Source: Clostridia bacterium | GTDB lineage: Bacteria > Bacillota > Clostridia > Oscillospirales > CAG-272 | Direction of reading: 5' to 3' | Assembly (NCBI GenBank): GCA_017463765.1 | Contig: JAFTON010000038.1 | Span: forward strand, 1 to 45,972 | Length of the DNA: 45,972 nt | In this document: one piece after another, positions 27,385 to 36,412 of the stretch | Numbering within the stretch: position 1 is the first letter of the stretch | How the letters are laid out: each line of letters starts with the position of its first letter | Position numbers and translations under genes: made by a program | The notes under the pieces: generated by a model | Seen by the model: only the letters and a program-made list of their open reading frames with translations | What the model was told of the DNA's origin: nothing | The model's database searches: none

Positions 27385-30357
27385 TCAGAACTTTTTACGG
27401 AATATAATGCAGCCACCGATACCAAGAAGACCAAATATAATGGTAAGGTTAGTAATGGTATCAATGATAGCAGGCTGAACTGCTACAACGGTGGTCTCGG
27501 GACCAACGCCGTTCATTGCTGCAGAGTTGATGATGGTGTAAAGGTTGTGATGCATAGCCTCTACCATTGCGTTAACAAATACAGGATCATCGGTAGCAGT
27601 CTTGATATCATCAACAGCATAGCTCATCATCGCGTCGAAGCAGGTTACACCACCGGCTATGATAGAGTCAATAGCGTTGCAGTTAGCAGTGATCATGTTA
27701 TCGGTGATATGCATGGAGTTGTTACCCCATTCTTCACGAAGGATACCGGTCATAAGGCCGTAGTTAGCGCCGGACCAGTTTGTACCCCAACGAGTGTAAG
27801 CAGTCATAACGCCACCACGTCCATCGTTCTCCTCAAGAGCCTTCTGGAAAGCCTTAAGGTAGATCTCACGTGCAGCCTGCTCGGTAAGCCATGCAGCCTG
27901 ACCAAGACGAGCCTGCTCAGAGTCGTTAAGAGCGAAGTGCTTCATAACAACGTCAACACCCTTATCGAGAATACCGGAAACCTCAGCACCACCCATTTCG
28001 CCTGCAAGGAAGCCGTCCTCAGAGTAGTACTCGAAGTTACGTCCACCATAAGGAGTACGGTGAGTGTTTGCACCGGGGCCGTAGAGACAGGAAACGCCTG
28101 CGTCAAGGCAATCGTTACCGATCATCTGACCAACCTGATACATAAGCTCGGTGTTGAAGGTAGCAGCCATAACGTCCTCAGAGGTGAAGGCAGTAGCCTT
28201 TGCCTGAAGTCCACCACCGAAGAGTGTAACGGTAAGACCCTGAGGGCCGTTCTCGTCACGGGAACCGGGAGCATTTACAGAAGGAACGGGATGTCTCCAG
28301 TGGAAGCAGTCGCCGATAGAGATAAGCTCTTCGAGAGTTACCTGCTCAAGAAGCTTAGCCCATGCGGGATCGTCATACTGCTTGTATGCGGGAATACCGT
28401 TGTTGTCATAGTCAGCCTCAAACATATCGTAGAGAGAAAGGTCGCCTGTCTGACCAAGAAGAGGCATGGTGTGCCAATCTCTGCCGGTCTTTTCCTCATA
28501 AGCTGCGATGATATCGTCAAACTCAGGAAGACCGTTGTTGTAACGGTTGTCGAGCTCATCAGCCATCTGAGCAGAGAGAACAAGCTCATACTTACCGGTA
28601 GGCCAAGTGCCTTCCCAGTCGCTTCTGGAAAGCATGGTGATGGTACCCTCACCGAAGTATGCGTTAGGATCAGCGTGCTGAAGCTGATTTTCAATCTTCT
28701 CGCCGTTAAGTGCATAAGAATAGGTGGTATCGATAGCGGTGAAGGAATCCTCAACTACTTCGCAAACGAGCTCAGCATTACCTGCTGCGTCCATACCGTC
28801 ATCTTCGTCGTAGCCCTTAGCTGCAAGAATGTTGTTAATTGCGTTGTGAGAGTCGGTAGCTGCTGTGAAGAGATAGGAGCCCTCTTCGAAAATGTAAGTG
28901 CCGAAGCCCTTAGCATCGTAGCAAGCAAGGTCACGTCTGTCAACGTTGATGGTGATGGTCTCAGACTCGCCCTTAGCAATTACATCGGTCTTGCCAAAGC
29001 CAACAAGCTGAACAGAAGCTTTCTCAATGCTGTGGTATCTGTCATATTCGGTGTAAGGAGACTGAACGTAAATCTGAACGGTTTCCTTTCCGTCGTATTC
29101 ACCGTCGTTGTGAACGGTTACGGTGATCTCATACTGATCGGTCTCAGCGTTGTAGTTTACGGACATATCCTTGTAAACAAAGTTAGTGTAAGAAAGGCCA
29201 TAGCCGAAGGGGAATGCAACAACGTCCTTGTAGCTATACTCGCCTGCATTACCTGTACCCATTACGTAGTCCTCGTAACGAGTCTCATAGTACTTGTAAC
29301 CAACGTAGATACCTTCCTGGTATACCATGTAGGTGGAGATAGCAGGATCAACCTCAACGCCGTCAGCTATAATGTAGTTCTGAGCGATGAAGTTCTGCAT
29401 TGCGGGAGAGGAGAAGTTGTCGTAGCAGTAAGTATCAACAAGGCTACCCGAGGGATTAACCTTACCTGCAAGGATATCGGTAACTGCCTCAGTACCCTTG
29501 ATACCAAGACCACCAACCCACATGCAAGCATCTACTGCATAATCATTAAGGAAGTCAACCTCAAGTGCATTGGAGGTATTGATAAGAACGATAACGCTCT
29601 TGATCTTACCCTCTGCCTTAAGGCCGTCAACGTATGCCATAAGCTTTCTCTCGTTCTCGTTGAGCTCGAGATAGTTTTCGGTGCTTACGTTACCGTTAGT
29701 ATCAACATAGCCGGGGAATGCGCAATCATAACCCTCACCACCAACACGGGAGAAGGTGATTACAACTGCATCGCCGTACTCGGAGATAGAGTTCTTAACG
29801 TCCTGGGGATAGTTTGCAGGGTCAATTTCGAGAATGGGTGCCTGTCCTGCAAGAACTGCGCTCTCACCTGCGCTCTCGCCATTGGAAACAGCATCCTTGA
29901 GAGCTGCAGCCTCATCGGAAAGATACCAGTTCCAAAGAGCCTCGTTAACGGTAAAGCCGGACTGCTCAAGAGCCTGCTTAAGGTTAAGAGCCTCGGAAGC
30001 ATCTACGTTACCCGAGCCTGTACCACCGTAGGTAAGATCAACAGAGTTAACCGAAAGAGTGCTTACCTTGATTCCGGCATCAAGAGGAAGTGCACCGTTG
30101 TTGAGCAGAAGAGCTGCGCCTTCAGCCTCTACCTGATAGCAGAGGTCCTTACCTGCAGCAAGTCTTTCTGCCTCGCTTGCATAATCGGACTCAAAATAAT
30201 TTGCGTTGGGATCTGCATTTTCCAGTTTCCAGAAGGTGTTGCCTGCCATGAGCAGCGAAATGGTGTTGTCAAACATTCTGACAACAACGTTTACGGGGAT
30301 CATGATAACGAACAAAACCGTGAGGATAACCGAAATAACTTTACAGAATTTTCTCAT
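27385..30357 (-). CDS. Membrane-anchored GH3 hydrolase with permuted domain order
   Basis: 990 residues. An N-terminal membrane segment (about 5-28) and a C-terminal one (about 965-985, followed by RKKF) flank an extracellular part. The order is reversed from common GH3: the (alpha/beta)6 domain comes first (GAALLLNNGALPLD, GGTGSGNVDA, VGGLGIKGTEAVTDILAGKVNPSG), then a fibronectin-III-like domain (VTVHNDGEYDGKETVQIYV), then the TIM-barrel domain (GPQGLTVTLFGGG, LYGPGANTHRTPYGGRNFEYYSEDGFLAG, KHFALNDSEQAR). The likely nucleophile is D886 in HITDN. Such permuted GH3 enzymes are known, for example among ruminococcal beta-glucosidases. Strong RBS AAAGGAG. It probably trims glucans or glycosides at the cell surface. 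Stop TGA. Confidence 0.92.
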   Translation of the reverse strand: MRKFCKVISVILTVLFVIMIPVNVVVRMFDNTISLLMAGNTFWKLENADPNANYFESDYASEAERLAAGKDLCYQVEAEGAALLLNNGALPLDAGIKVSTLSVNSVDLTYGGTGSGNVDASEALNLKQALEQSGFTVNEALWNWYLSDEAAALKDAVSNGESAGESAVLAGQAPILEIDPANYPQDVKNSISEYGDAVVITFSRVGGEGYDCAFPGYVDTNGNVSTENYLELNENERKLMAYVDGLKAEGKIKSVIVLINTSNALEVDFLNDYAVDACMWVGGLGIKGTEAVTDILAGKVNPSGSLVDTYCYDNFSSPAMQNFIAQNYIIADGVEVDPAISTYMVYQEGIYVGYKYYETRYEDYVMGTGNAGEYSYKDVVAFPFGYGLSYTNFVYKDMSVNYNAETDQYEITVTVHNDGEYDGKETVQIYVQSPYTEYDRYHSIEKASVQLVGFGKTDVIAKGESETITINVDRRDLACYDAKGFGTYIFEEGSYLFTAATDSHNAINNILAAKGYDEDDGMDAAGNAELVCEVVEDSFTAIDTTYSYALNGEKIENQLQHADPNAYFGEGTITMLSRSDWEGTWPTGKYELVLSAQMADELDNRYNNGLPEFDDIIAAYEEKTGRDWHTMPLLGQTGDLSLYDMFEADYDNNGIPAYKQYDDPAWAKLLEQVTLEELISIGDCFHWRHPVPSVNAPGSRDENGPQGLTVTLFGGGLQAKATAFTSEDVMAATFNTELMYQVGQMIGNDCLDAGVSCLYGPGANTHRTPYGGRNFEYYSEDGFLAGEMGGAEVSGILDKGVDVVMKHFALNDSEQARLGQAAWLTEQAAREIYLKAFQKALEENDGRGGVMTAYTRWGTNWSGANYGLMTGILREEWGNNSMHITDNMITANCNAIDSIIAGGVTCFDAMMSYAVDDIKTATDDPVFVNAMVEAMHHNLYTIINSAAMNGVGPETTVVAVQPAIIDTITNLTIIFGLLGIGGCIIFRKKF

Positions 30358-30441
30358 GTTATTCTCCTTTTCTTCAGGCTATGCCTGTTATTAATTATTT
30401 TGTAATAAAAGAATATAAATATATACTTTATTACACATAAA

Positions 30442-30470
30442 ATTATAGCATAACGAAAAAATATTGTCAA
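30442..30470 (-). promoter_or_regulatory. Promoter of the permuted GH3 gene
   Basis: Minus strand: TTGACA (30465-30470), 17 nt, TATAAT (30442-30447), both perfect. Two direct TGTCACA copies lie ~85-110 nt upstream (near 30550-30580). Otherwise 30471-30798 is AT-rich with no gene that I can see. Confidence 0.8.
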
Positions 30471-30798
30471 CAACTTATCATTCAATTATCTTGATTTGAA
30501 AATTTTTGTAAGTTCTGCACAATCACGGAAGGATTTTTTTGTTTTATAAATGTCACATAAATTTAGTTTTGTGTCACAGGTTGAATGAAAAATGATAATG
30601 ATTTATTGCTGATTTTATAAATAATAATATACAAAAAAGTCGCAAATAAACGAATTTTAAGGGAATTTTGCAAAGTCTAGTTGTCATTTTAGCCAATCTA
30701 TTGCTTCTGTTTCACCGGAGTTCTTTTTAAAGCTTGTTGTTTTTTTGAGCAAAAACTATAGTGTTTTTTCAACCCATCTTTTCACTCAAGAAAGCGAA

Positions 30799-30831
30799 TA
30801 AAAAGCCGGGGAGCCAAAAACTCCCCGGCTT
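30799..30831 (-). terminator. Terminator of the peptide-transporter operon
   Basis: AAGCCGGGGAG (30803-30813) pairs perfectly with CTCCCCGGCTT (30821-30831); the minus strand continues into TTTTATTC. It lies 65 nt after the DUF3899 stop. Confidence 0.9.
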
Positions 30832-30895
30832 ATCACTTGTTATTAATTGTCCGAAAGTAACATCCGGTAAAGCATAAAGCGCTTAGTAAAAGCCC

Positions 30896-31315
30896 TTAGT
30901 TATAGAACTTAACGTACCAGATAATAGTAAGAATCAGAGCAACTGAGGTGAAAAGAAGTCCTGTAAAAAGGATACAATGATCGCCGGATCTCTTTTTTTT
31001 CTCGCTGAGCTTTCTCTCACGGTACTTATGGTAAAACTCATGCTTGGTTCTGCCCATAGGGATAAAGGTGAGTATAACGTTTCTGAGGACGAAGCCAATT
31101 CCGATAAGCGCACCTTCATCACTGAGAAACAGCATACCGGCAACAACAAGCATTGCGAGTCCTGAGATGAAGAATCCATCGGATAATATCTGTATATTAA
31201 CTGCCACGCTATCGGTAAAGAAGCCCTTAATCCAGAACACCACGAATGTGATAAGAGAGGCTATACCGATGCATACGGCGTATTTCGTCAATAACGTTTT
31301 ATTTTCTTGTTTCAC
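30896..31315 (-). CDS. DUF3899-like membrane protein
   Basis: 139 residues with three to four hydrophobic segments (TKYAVCIGIASLITFVVF, FFISGLAMLVVAGMLFL, CILFTGLLFTSVALILTII) and a basic cytoplasmic loop (KYRERKLSEKKKRSG). It resembles small DUF3899-type proteins; function unknown. It starts with GTG (31313-31315), 6 nt after the dppF stop, with a GGAAGG in the end of dppF as ribosome site, so it is the last gene of the transporter operon. An accessory role in the transporter is inferred from position only. Stop TAA. Confidence 0.75.
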   Translation of the reverse strand: MKQENKTLLTKYAVCIGIASLITFVVFWIKGFFTDSVAVNIQILSDGFFISGLAMLVVAGMLFLSDEGALIGIGFVLRNVILTFIPMGRTKHEFYHKYRERKLSEKKKRSGDHCILFTGLLFTSVALILTIIWYVKFYN

Positions 31316-31321
31316 CGATAA

Positions 31322-32599
31322 TTAACCTTCCGATTCGTTATTTGCGTTTACAAGCTGCTTATACTTCTTTTCCTCTTCATCATTACAGTATACGAAGTGA
31401 CCGGGAGTGATCTCACGGAAGGTGGGACCATCCTCCGAATAATCGTGGTCTGCAAGAGGATTATAAGAAACTCTTGTGCGTTTTTTCTCGTATATAGGGT
31501 CGGGCAAAGGAATTGCCGAGAGAAGCGATCTGGTATAAGGATGGAGAGGATTCTTGAACAGCTCGTCAGAATCTGCAAGCTCAACCATTTTACCAAAGTA
31601 CATAACACCGATTCTGTCAGAGAAATACTTTACAACCGACAAATCGTGTGCAATAAACAGAATTGTAAGTCCGAGACGATCTTTAAGATCGTTAAGAAGA
31701 TTGATAACCTGAGCCTGAATAGAAACGTCAAGTGCCGAAATAGGCTCATCGGCAATAATCATCTCAGGCTGCATGATTACAGCTCTTGCAATACCGATAC
31801 GCTGACGCTGGCCTCCCGAAAACTCATGAGGATAACGGTCTGCATGCTCACGGACAAGACCTACCATTTCAAGAATCTCATAAACCTTCTCGTTAATATA
31901 TTCCTGATCGGTAACGCCATTGATAATAAGACCTTCTGCAATAATATCACGAACAGTCATACGGGGATCAAGAGACGCGATGGGATCCTAGAATATCATC
32001 TGAATCTGTGTGATAAGCTTGCTCTTCTTGGCAACACGGATTCTGGTGGTGTATTCTTTTCTGAGAGCCTGAAGCTCTTCATTTGACTTTGCCTCTGCGA
32101 ACTTAACCTTATATTCCTCTTCAAGAGCCTTTACAAGAGATTCAGCATACTGCTTGTCAACAGCAGAATTATCCTTCTTTGCATCACGGATAAGAGCTCT
32201 GTTCTCATCAACAACCTCAGCAAGCTCGGCATTGATTTTCTCAATCTCCGCCTTTATTTCGGCCTTTCTTGCCTCGTCGACAGGCTTCTCAGCGCGAAGT
32301 TCCTTTATCTTCTTCGCAGCCTCTGAACGCGCCTTCTTTATAGCATCGATATAAGAGCGTGTTCCTGCAGCAACTCTCTGTCCCTTGAAATATACGTTAC
32401 CCGAGGTAATTTCATAAAGCTTAATTATAGAACGACCGGTGGTAGTCTTACCACAACCAGACTCGCCTACAAGGCCAAACGCCTCGCCCTTTTTAATCTC
32501 AAAGCTTACGTCATCAACAGCCTTCAGATCCTGACGTCCCAAACGGAAATACTGACAAAGATGGTCTACTTTTAATAAAACTTCATTATTGTTCTCCAT
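31322..32599 (-). CDS. dppF: Peptide ABC transporter ATPase DppF-like, with in-frame TAG at the Q-loop
   Basis: Second ATPase of a dipeptide/oligopeptide importer. Read through, it is 425 residues. Seen: Walker [17 protein letters not shown] (about 42-57), signature [14 protein letters not shown], Walker [13 protein letters not shown] and the switch His in FIAHDLS. Odd: codon 204 is TAG (cta at 31988-31990) exactly where the Q-loop Gln of QMIFQDP belongs. The frame continues with [16 protein letters not shown] and the rest of the ATPase, so without readthrough it would be two inactive pieces. The paralogue dppD has CAG there. Also odd: a ~120-residue, Lys/Glu-rich, probably coiled-coil insertion (about 80-195) sits between Walker A and the Q-loop. 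It overlaps dppD by 14 nt; RBS GAGGAG. Stop TAA. Confidence 0.93.
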
Positions 32600-34820
32600 T
32601 ATTGTCTCCTCTCTCCTTCATTCGGTTAATACGTTCAGTGATGATCTTAGGCATTTCTACCTTAGGAGCATTGGGATGAAGCAGCCAGGTTGCCGCAAAG
32701 TGAGTGGGCGAAACCTGATACATAGGAGGCTGCATCTCAAAATCAATCTCCATAGCATATTTATTTCTCTCCGCGAAGGCATCGCCGACGGGAGGATAAA
32801 TCATATTGGGGGGTGTACCGGGAATAGCGTCAAGCTTCTCGTTCGTATCAAGGTCAGGCATAGACGAAAGCAATGCCCAGGTGTAGGGATGCTGAGGATT
32901 GTAGAATACCTCGTTTGCAGTTCCATATTCTACGATCTTACCTGCATACATAACGGCAATTCTGTCAGCCATGTTAGCAACAACGCCCAAATCGTGGGTG
33001 ATGAAGATAATAGAAAGGTTGTGCTCGCGCTTAAGTCTGTTAATAAGCTCAAGAATCTGCGCCTGAATTGTAACGTCAAGAGCAGTGGTAGGCTCGTCAC
33101 AGATAAGAATATCGGGGTTAGCCGAAAGTGCGATTGCAATAACGATTCTCTGTCTCATACCACCGGAGAATTCGAAGGGATACTGTCTGAAACGGATTCT
33201 CGCCTCAGGAATACCAACCTCCTCCATAAGCTTTATCGCTTTTTCCTTTGCGATACTGGGAGTAAGAGTATATACAACCTGAGATGCCTTTTCCTTAAGA
33301 TAGTCAATTATTTCAACACAGCGCTTATCAAGATCAAGCTTGGTATCATTGACAACGTCTGCCTTAAACTTGTTAAGCACACGGGAAATAACCGTAACGA
33401 TAGCCTCAATCTGCTTTTCGGGTTCAACAACAGACTTGGGAACGATCTTCCAGTCCACATTCTTACCCTTAGCAATCATAGCATCTCTCTTCGCAGTCTG
33501 ACGTGCAAAGCGCTCCTCCTCCTTAGGATTGTTCTTAAGATAGAAGAAGTACTTGTCAACTTCTCTCTCAAGAGCATCGCCGAAGGTGTATGCAATATTG
33601 TCCTTGATAACTGCAAGAGGATCGATAGCTGCAAGCACAGACTTGTTAAGATCCTTGCAGATTGCACTTGCCCCTTGTACAGTGAAGCCACCCTTATTGA
33701 AGAACTCGATAGCATTTTCAAGGGCAGCAATAGCCTTTTCTTTGCGACCAAGTGTCTTTCTGAGCGAGTGAGCAACAGCTGCCTTCTCAAGCTCGATAAA
33801 GGAGTTCATGAAGTCTTCCATAAGGAACTTGAGAGCCATCGCATTTGCCTCCTCAGCAGGCATGCTGCTAAGGTCGGTCTTGGGATTCTTATAAATATAA
33901 TAACCGATACGGAAGAAGTTGTACTGAGGCTGCTTAAGCATATCCTCAGCAGTAGCCTTAATCTTGCCAAGCACCTCAACGGTGTCAGCAGAAGCACTCT
34001 TCTTCGATACGCTCATGGTAACAATGTTCTTAACAGAGTCAACAATAGTTACCTTAGACTTTTCAACACGCTTTACAGCATCAAGTGCAGTAAGATGCGC
34101 CTTGATATCATCAAAATAATGGAATGCGAAATACTTGTCATTGATAGACTTAAGCTTACGCTGAATAAGGCTGATTGTAGAAACAACGTCAACCTTCTGA
34201 TTCTTCTCAGCAAGGAAGAGGAAGTCATCGATAATACCGATCATCTCCTGCGCTGCTGTATAAGAATCGTTATAGCTGTTCTGAAGCTTATTTGCGCAGA
34301 TATTAAAGCTGTCGAAGGTCTTGATATACTTATCAACCTGTTTAAAGGAAACAGAGAGACCCTCCTCCTCAATAGTCTCCTTGATAATTCCGGAGAGAGA
34401 GGAAAGCATTTTATTAAATGCTGTTCGACCTTCCTTACGGTTAGCCTTATTTTTAAGAAGCATAGCCTCGGTAATCTGTTTACCGATACGCATGATAGGG
34501 TTAAGCGACGACAGGGGATCCTGGAAGATCATAGCGATCTTATCACCACGAAGCTTATGCATCTCCTCCTCGGGAATACGCATCAGATCCTGACCATCAT
34601 AAAGAATCTCGCCACCCTCGTGAATAGAGTTAACGGCAGAAATACCCATAATAGCCTTAGAGGTAACCGACTTACCCGAGCCCGACTCACCAACGATCGC
34701 AAGGGTCTCACCCTTATAAAGATCGAAGGAAATATCACGAACTGCCTGAACCTTACCTGCGTCTGTACGGAAGGATATTCTTAAATTATTAACTGATAAT
34801 TTTACTTCTTTATTACTCAT
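32586..34820 (-). CDS. dppD: Peptide ABC transporter ATPase DppD-like, with giant insertion
   Basis: First ATPase of the peptide importer, 744 residues against ~330 in the family. Seen: Walker A GESGSGKSVT (44-53), Q-loop with Q100 (AMIFQDPLSSLNP, codon CAG), signature FSGGMRQRIVIA at about 551, Walker B ILICDEPTTALD, and the C-terminal oligopeptide-transport extension (PHPYTWALLSSMPDLD with the PP-rich end). About 400 residues (~125-520) are inserted in the helical subdomain between Q-loop and signature; they look mostly helical and show no enzyme motif I know. RBS GGAGG lies inside the end of dppC, and the start is 3 nt from its stop, so translation is coupled. Stop TAA. Confidence 0.93.
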   Translation of the reverse strand: MSNKEVKLSVNNLRISFRTDAGKVQAVRDISFDLYKGETLAIVGESGSGKSVTSKAIMGISAVNSIHEGGEILYDGQDLMRIPEEEMHKLRGDKIAMIFQDPLSSLNPIMRIGKQITEAMLLKNKANRKEGRTAFNKMLSSLSGIIKETIEEEGLSVSFKQVDKYIKTFDSFNICANKLQNSYNDSYTAAQEMIGIIDDFLFLAEKNQKVDVVSTISLIQRKLKSINDKYFAFHYFDDIKAHLTALDAVKRVEKSKVTIVDSVKNIVTMSVSKKSASADTVEVLGKIKATAEDMLKQPQYNFFRIGYYIYKNPKTDLSSMPAEEANAMALKFLMEDFMNSFIELEKAAVAHSLRKTLGRKEKAIAALENAIEFFNKGGFTVQGASAICKDLNKSVLAAIDPLAVIKDNIAYTFGDALEREVDKYFFYLKNNPKEEERFARQTAKRDAMIAKGKNVDWKIVPKSVVEPEKQIEAIVTVISRVLNKFKADVVNDTKLDLDKRCVEIIDYLKEKASQVVYTLTPSIAKEKAIKLMEEVGIPEARIRFRQYPFEFSGGMRQRIVIAIALSANPDILICDEPTTALDVTIQAQILELINRLKREHNLSIIFITHDLGVVANMADRIAVMYAGKIVEYGTANEVFYNPQHPYTWALLSSMPDLDTNEKLDAIPGTPPNMIYPPVGDAFAERNKYAMEIDFEMQPPMYQVSPTHFAATWLLHPNAPKVEMPKIITERINRMKERGDNNGEQ

Positions 34821-34822
34821 AC

Positions 34823-36409
34823 TTAATCCTCCGAACCTCTAAGTGATGGGTTGAATGCGTCTCTGAGTCCGTTACCGAACAGGTTAAAGCTGAGCATCAA
34901 CAGTACAAGGAACATACAGGGGAAGAATGCAACGTAGGCAGCGCCGGGAATAATGATTGCGCTCTGTCCGGCAGAAATAAGCGTACCTACACTGGTGGTG
35001 TTTCCTGCCTCAAGGTTAATAATACCGAGGTAGGAAAGGTTGGTCTCCGAGTATATCATAGAGGGAATTACCAACGCAACACTTGTTACGATTGTACCAA
35101 GACCGTTGGGGAAAATGTGCTTGAACATGATTCTTCTGTCGCTTGCACCAAGTGTTCTTGCAGCAAGAACGTATTCCTGATTCTTAAAGCGATAGAACTG
35201 CATACGGGTAGTTCCTGCCATACCGATCCATCCCGTCAAGAAGAAGGTGATGAACAGAACGAGTATATGGCTTGATGAACCCATATGATATTTAAGAAGA
35301 GTGATAACGATCATAGTGGGTACTGAACCGAGAATCTCAGAGAATCTCTCCATAAAGAGGTCAACCTTGCCACCGAAGTAGCCTGCGATAGATCCATAGA
35401 TAACACCAACTACGAAGTTAACAACTGCAACGATAATTGCGAATACGAAGGAGAATCTTGCACCGTATGCAAGACATGCGAAGATATCCTTACCTGTACC
35501 GGTAGTACCGAAGAGGAAGGAGGGCTCACCGATACCATCCTTCTTCACCTGAGTGTGAATATAAGTGTAGTATTCATAATACTCTGTTCTTACTTCAACA
35601 CCACCGTCAACAAGACGGCCGTAAGCATAGAAATACTGCTTACCGTCTTCGCCGATAAATCCGTTTTCACCCTCAATTCTCTTGGAATTGTATTCTGCCA
35701 TAAGGCCCGAGAGGTTACCCGCCTCATAGGTCCAATATACAGGAATGGGATCACCGTTCTCGTCCATTACGGGACGGGTCTTATTACCAACCTTCTCGGT
35801 CTTGTAATAGTAGTTTGCGTTATTCTGATCCTGAGTTGTCTTGGGTCTGTCAGCCTTAGCAACAGTAGGATAAATAACCTGTCTGCCGGTTGCATCCTGA
35901 TATCTCTGAATATCGAGATATTCTTCCATAGATATGATCTTATAGGCACCAAATCCAACACCGTAATAGGTATCGTAACGGTAGGAATAGTTCTTACCGT
36001 CCTCGCTTACCTCATACTCGCCGTTCTTGATAACATCTCTGCCTGTTTCGAGGCCGAGAGCACGGTCCTTGAAGTATTCAAGAGAACCAACGTTATTCTT
36101 TTCCTTACATCCGTCCCAGAAGTTAGTGTTAAGGAACAGCTCGTTTCTGGGGGTTGCAAAAGCAAATACCTGATCGTAATATGCAGGATTGAAGGGAGTG
36201 AGGAAAGGAGCGATAATTGCGAAGAGCACAAGGAAGGCGATAACTATACCACCTACAACGGCGCCCTTGTTCTTACAGAAGCGACGGAACGCACCCTGGA
36301 AATAGCTGACAGGCTTAGTCTGGAACTTGCTGTCGTGGCTGTAGTCGTTCTTTGTTGCAAATCTGAACTTCTCAGCGGGGATATTATTAAAATTAATGTT
36401 ATTTTCCAT
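34823..36409 (-). CDS. dppC: Peptide ABC transporter permease DppC-like, with large external loop
   Basis: Membrane subunit, 528 residues against ~300 usually. TM1 (AVVGGIVIAFLVLFAIIAPFL) is followed by a ~215-residue Tyr/Asn-rich insertion (about 78-292) that should lie outside the membrane. Then come FLFGTTGTGKDIFACLAYGARFS, the remaining five segments and the EAA loop AARTLGASDRRIMFKHIFPNG that contacts the ATPases. The N-terminal ~45 residues are cytoplasmic. Start ATG at 36407-36409, 3 nt after the dppB stop; the ribosome site is GGGGG-like and weak. The loop may contact the equally enlarged binding protein (inference). Stop TAA. Confidence 0.93.
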   Translation of the reverse strand: MENNINFNNIPAEKFRFATKNDYSHDSKFQTKPVSYFQGAFRRFCKNKGAVVGGIVIAFLVLFAIIAPFLTPFNPAYYDQVFAFATPRNELFLNTNFWDGCKEKNNVGSLEYFKDRALGLETGRDVIKNGEYEVSEDGKNYSYRYDTYYGVGFGAYKIISMEEYLDIQRYQDATGRQVIYPTVAKADRPKTTQDQNNANYYYKTEKVGNKTRPVMDENGDPIPVYWTYEAGNLSGLMAEYNSKRIEGENGFIGEDGKQYFYAYGRLVDGGVEVRTEYYEYYTYIHTQVKKDGIGEPSFLFGTTGTGKDIFACLAYGARFSFVFAIIVAVVNFVVGVIYGSIAGYFGGKVDLFMERFSEILGSVPTMIVITLLKYHMGSSSHILVLFITFFLTGWIGMAGTTRMQFYRFKNQEYVLAARTLGASDRRIMFKHIFPNGLGTIVTSVALVIPSMIYSETNLSYLGIINLEAGNTTSVGTLISAGQSAIIIPGAAYVAFFPCMFLVLLMLSFNLFGNGLRDAFNPSLRGSED

Positions 36410-36412
36410 AAA

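Noticed and set aside
27547..30405. A ~950-codon open frame on the plus strand opposite the permuted GH3 gene
   Set aside because: It is a shadow of the minus-strand gene: it has no family motifs, no ribosome site and low-complexity composition. Such long antisense frames arise because the real genes hardly use TTA, CTA and TCA codons.
31988..31990. dppF as an ordinary pseudogene
   Set aside because: The rest of the gene and the five neighbours are intact, the substitution is one transition at Gln, and a second TAG of the same type occurs in rpoC. Not excluded, but less likely than readthrough or a sequencing error.
31988..31990. UAG as pyrrolysine
   Set aside because: The sites correspond to Gln and Glu positions in conserved proteins, not to methylamine methyltransferases, and no pyl genes are in the window.
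32589..34784. A ~730-codon plus-strand frame opposite dppD
   Set aside because: ABC ATPase motifs on the minus strand leave no room for a second coding frame.
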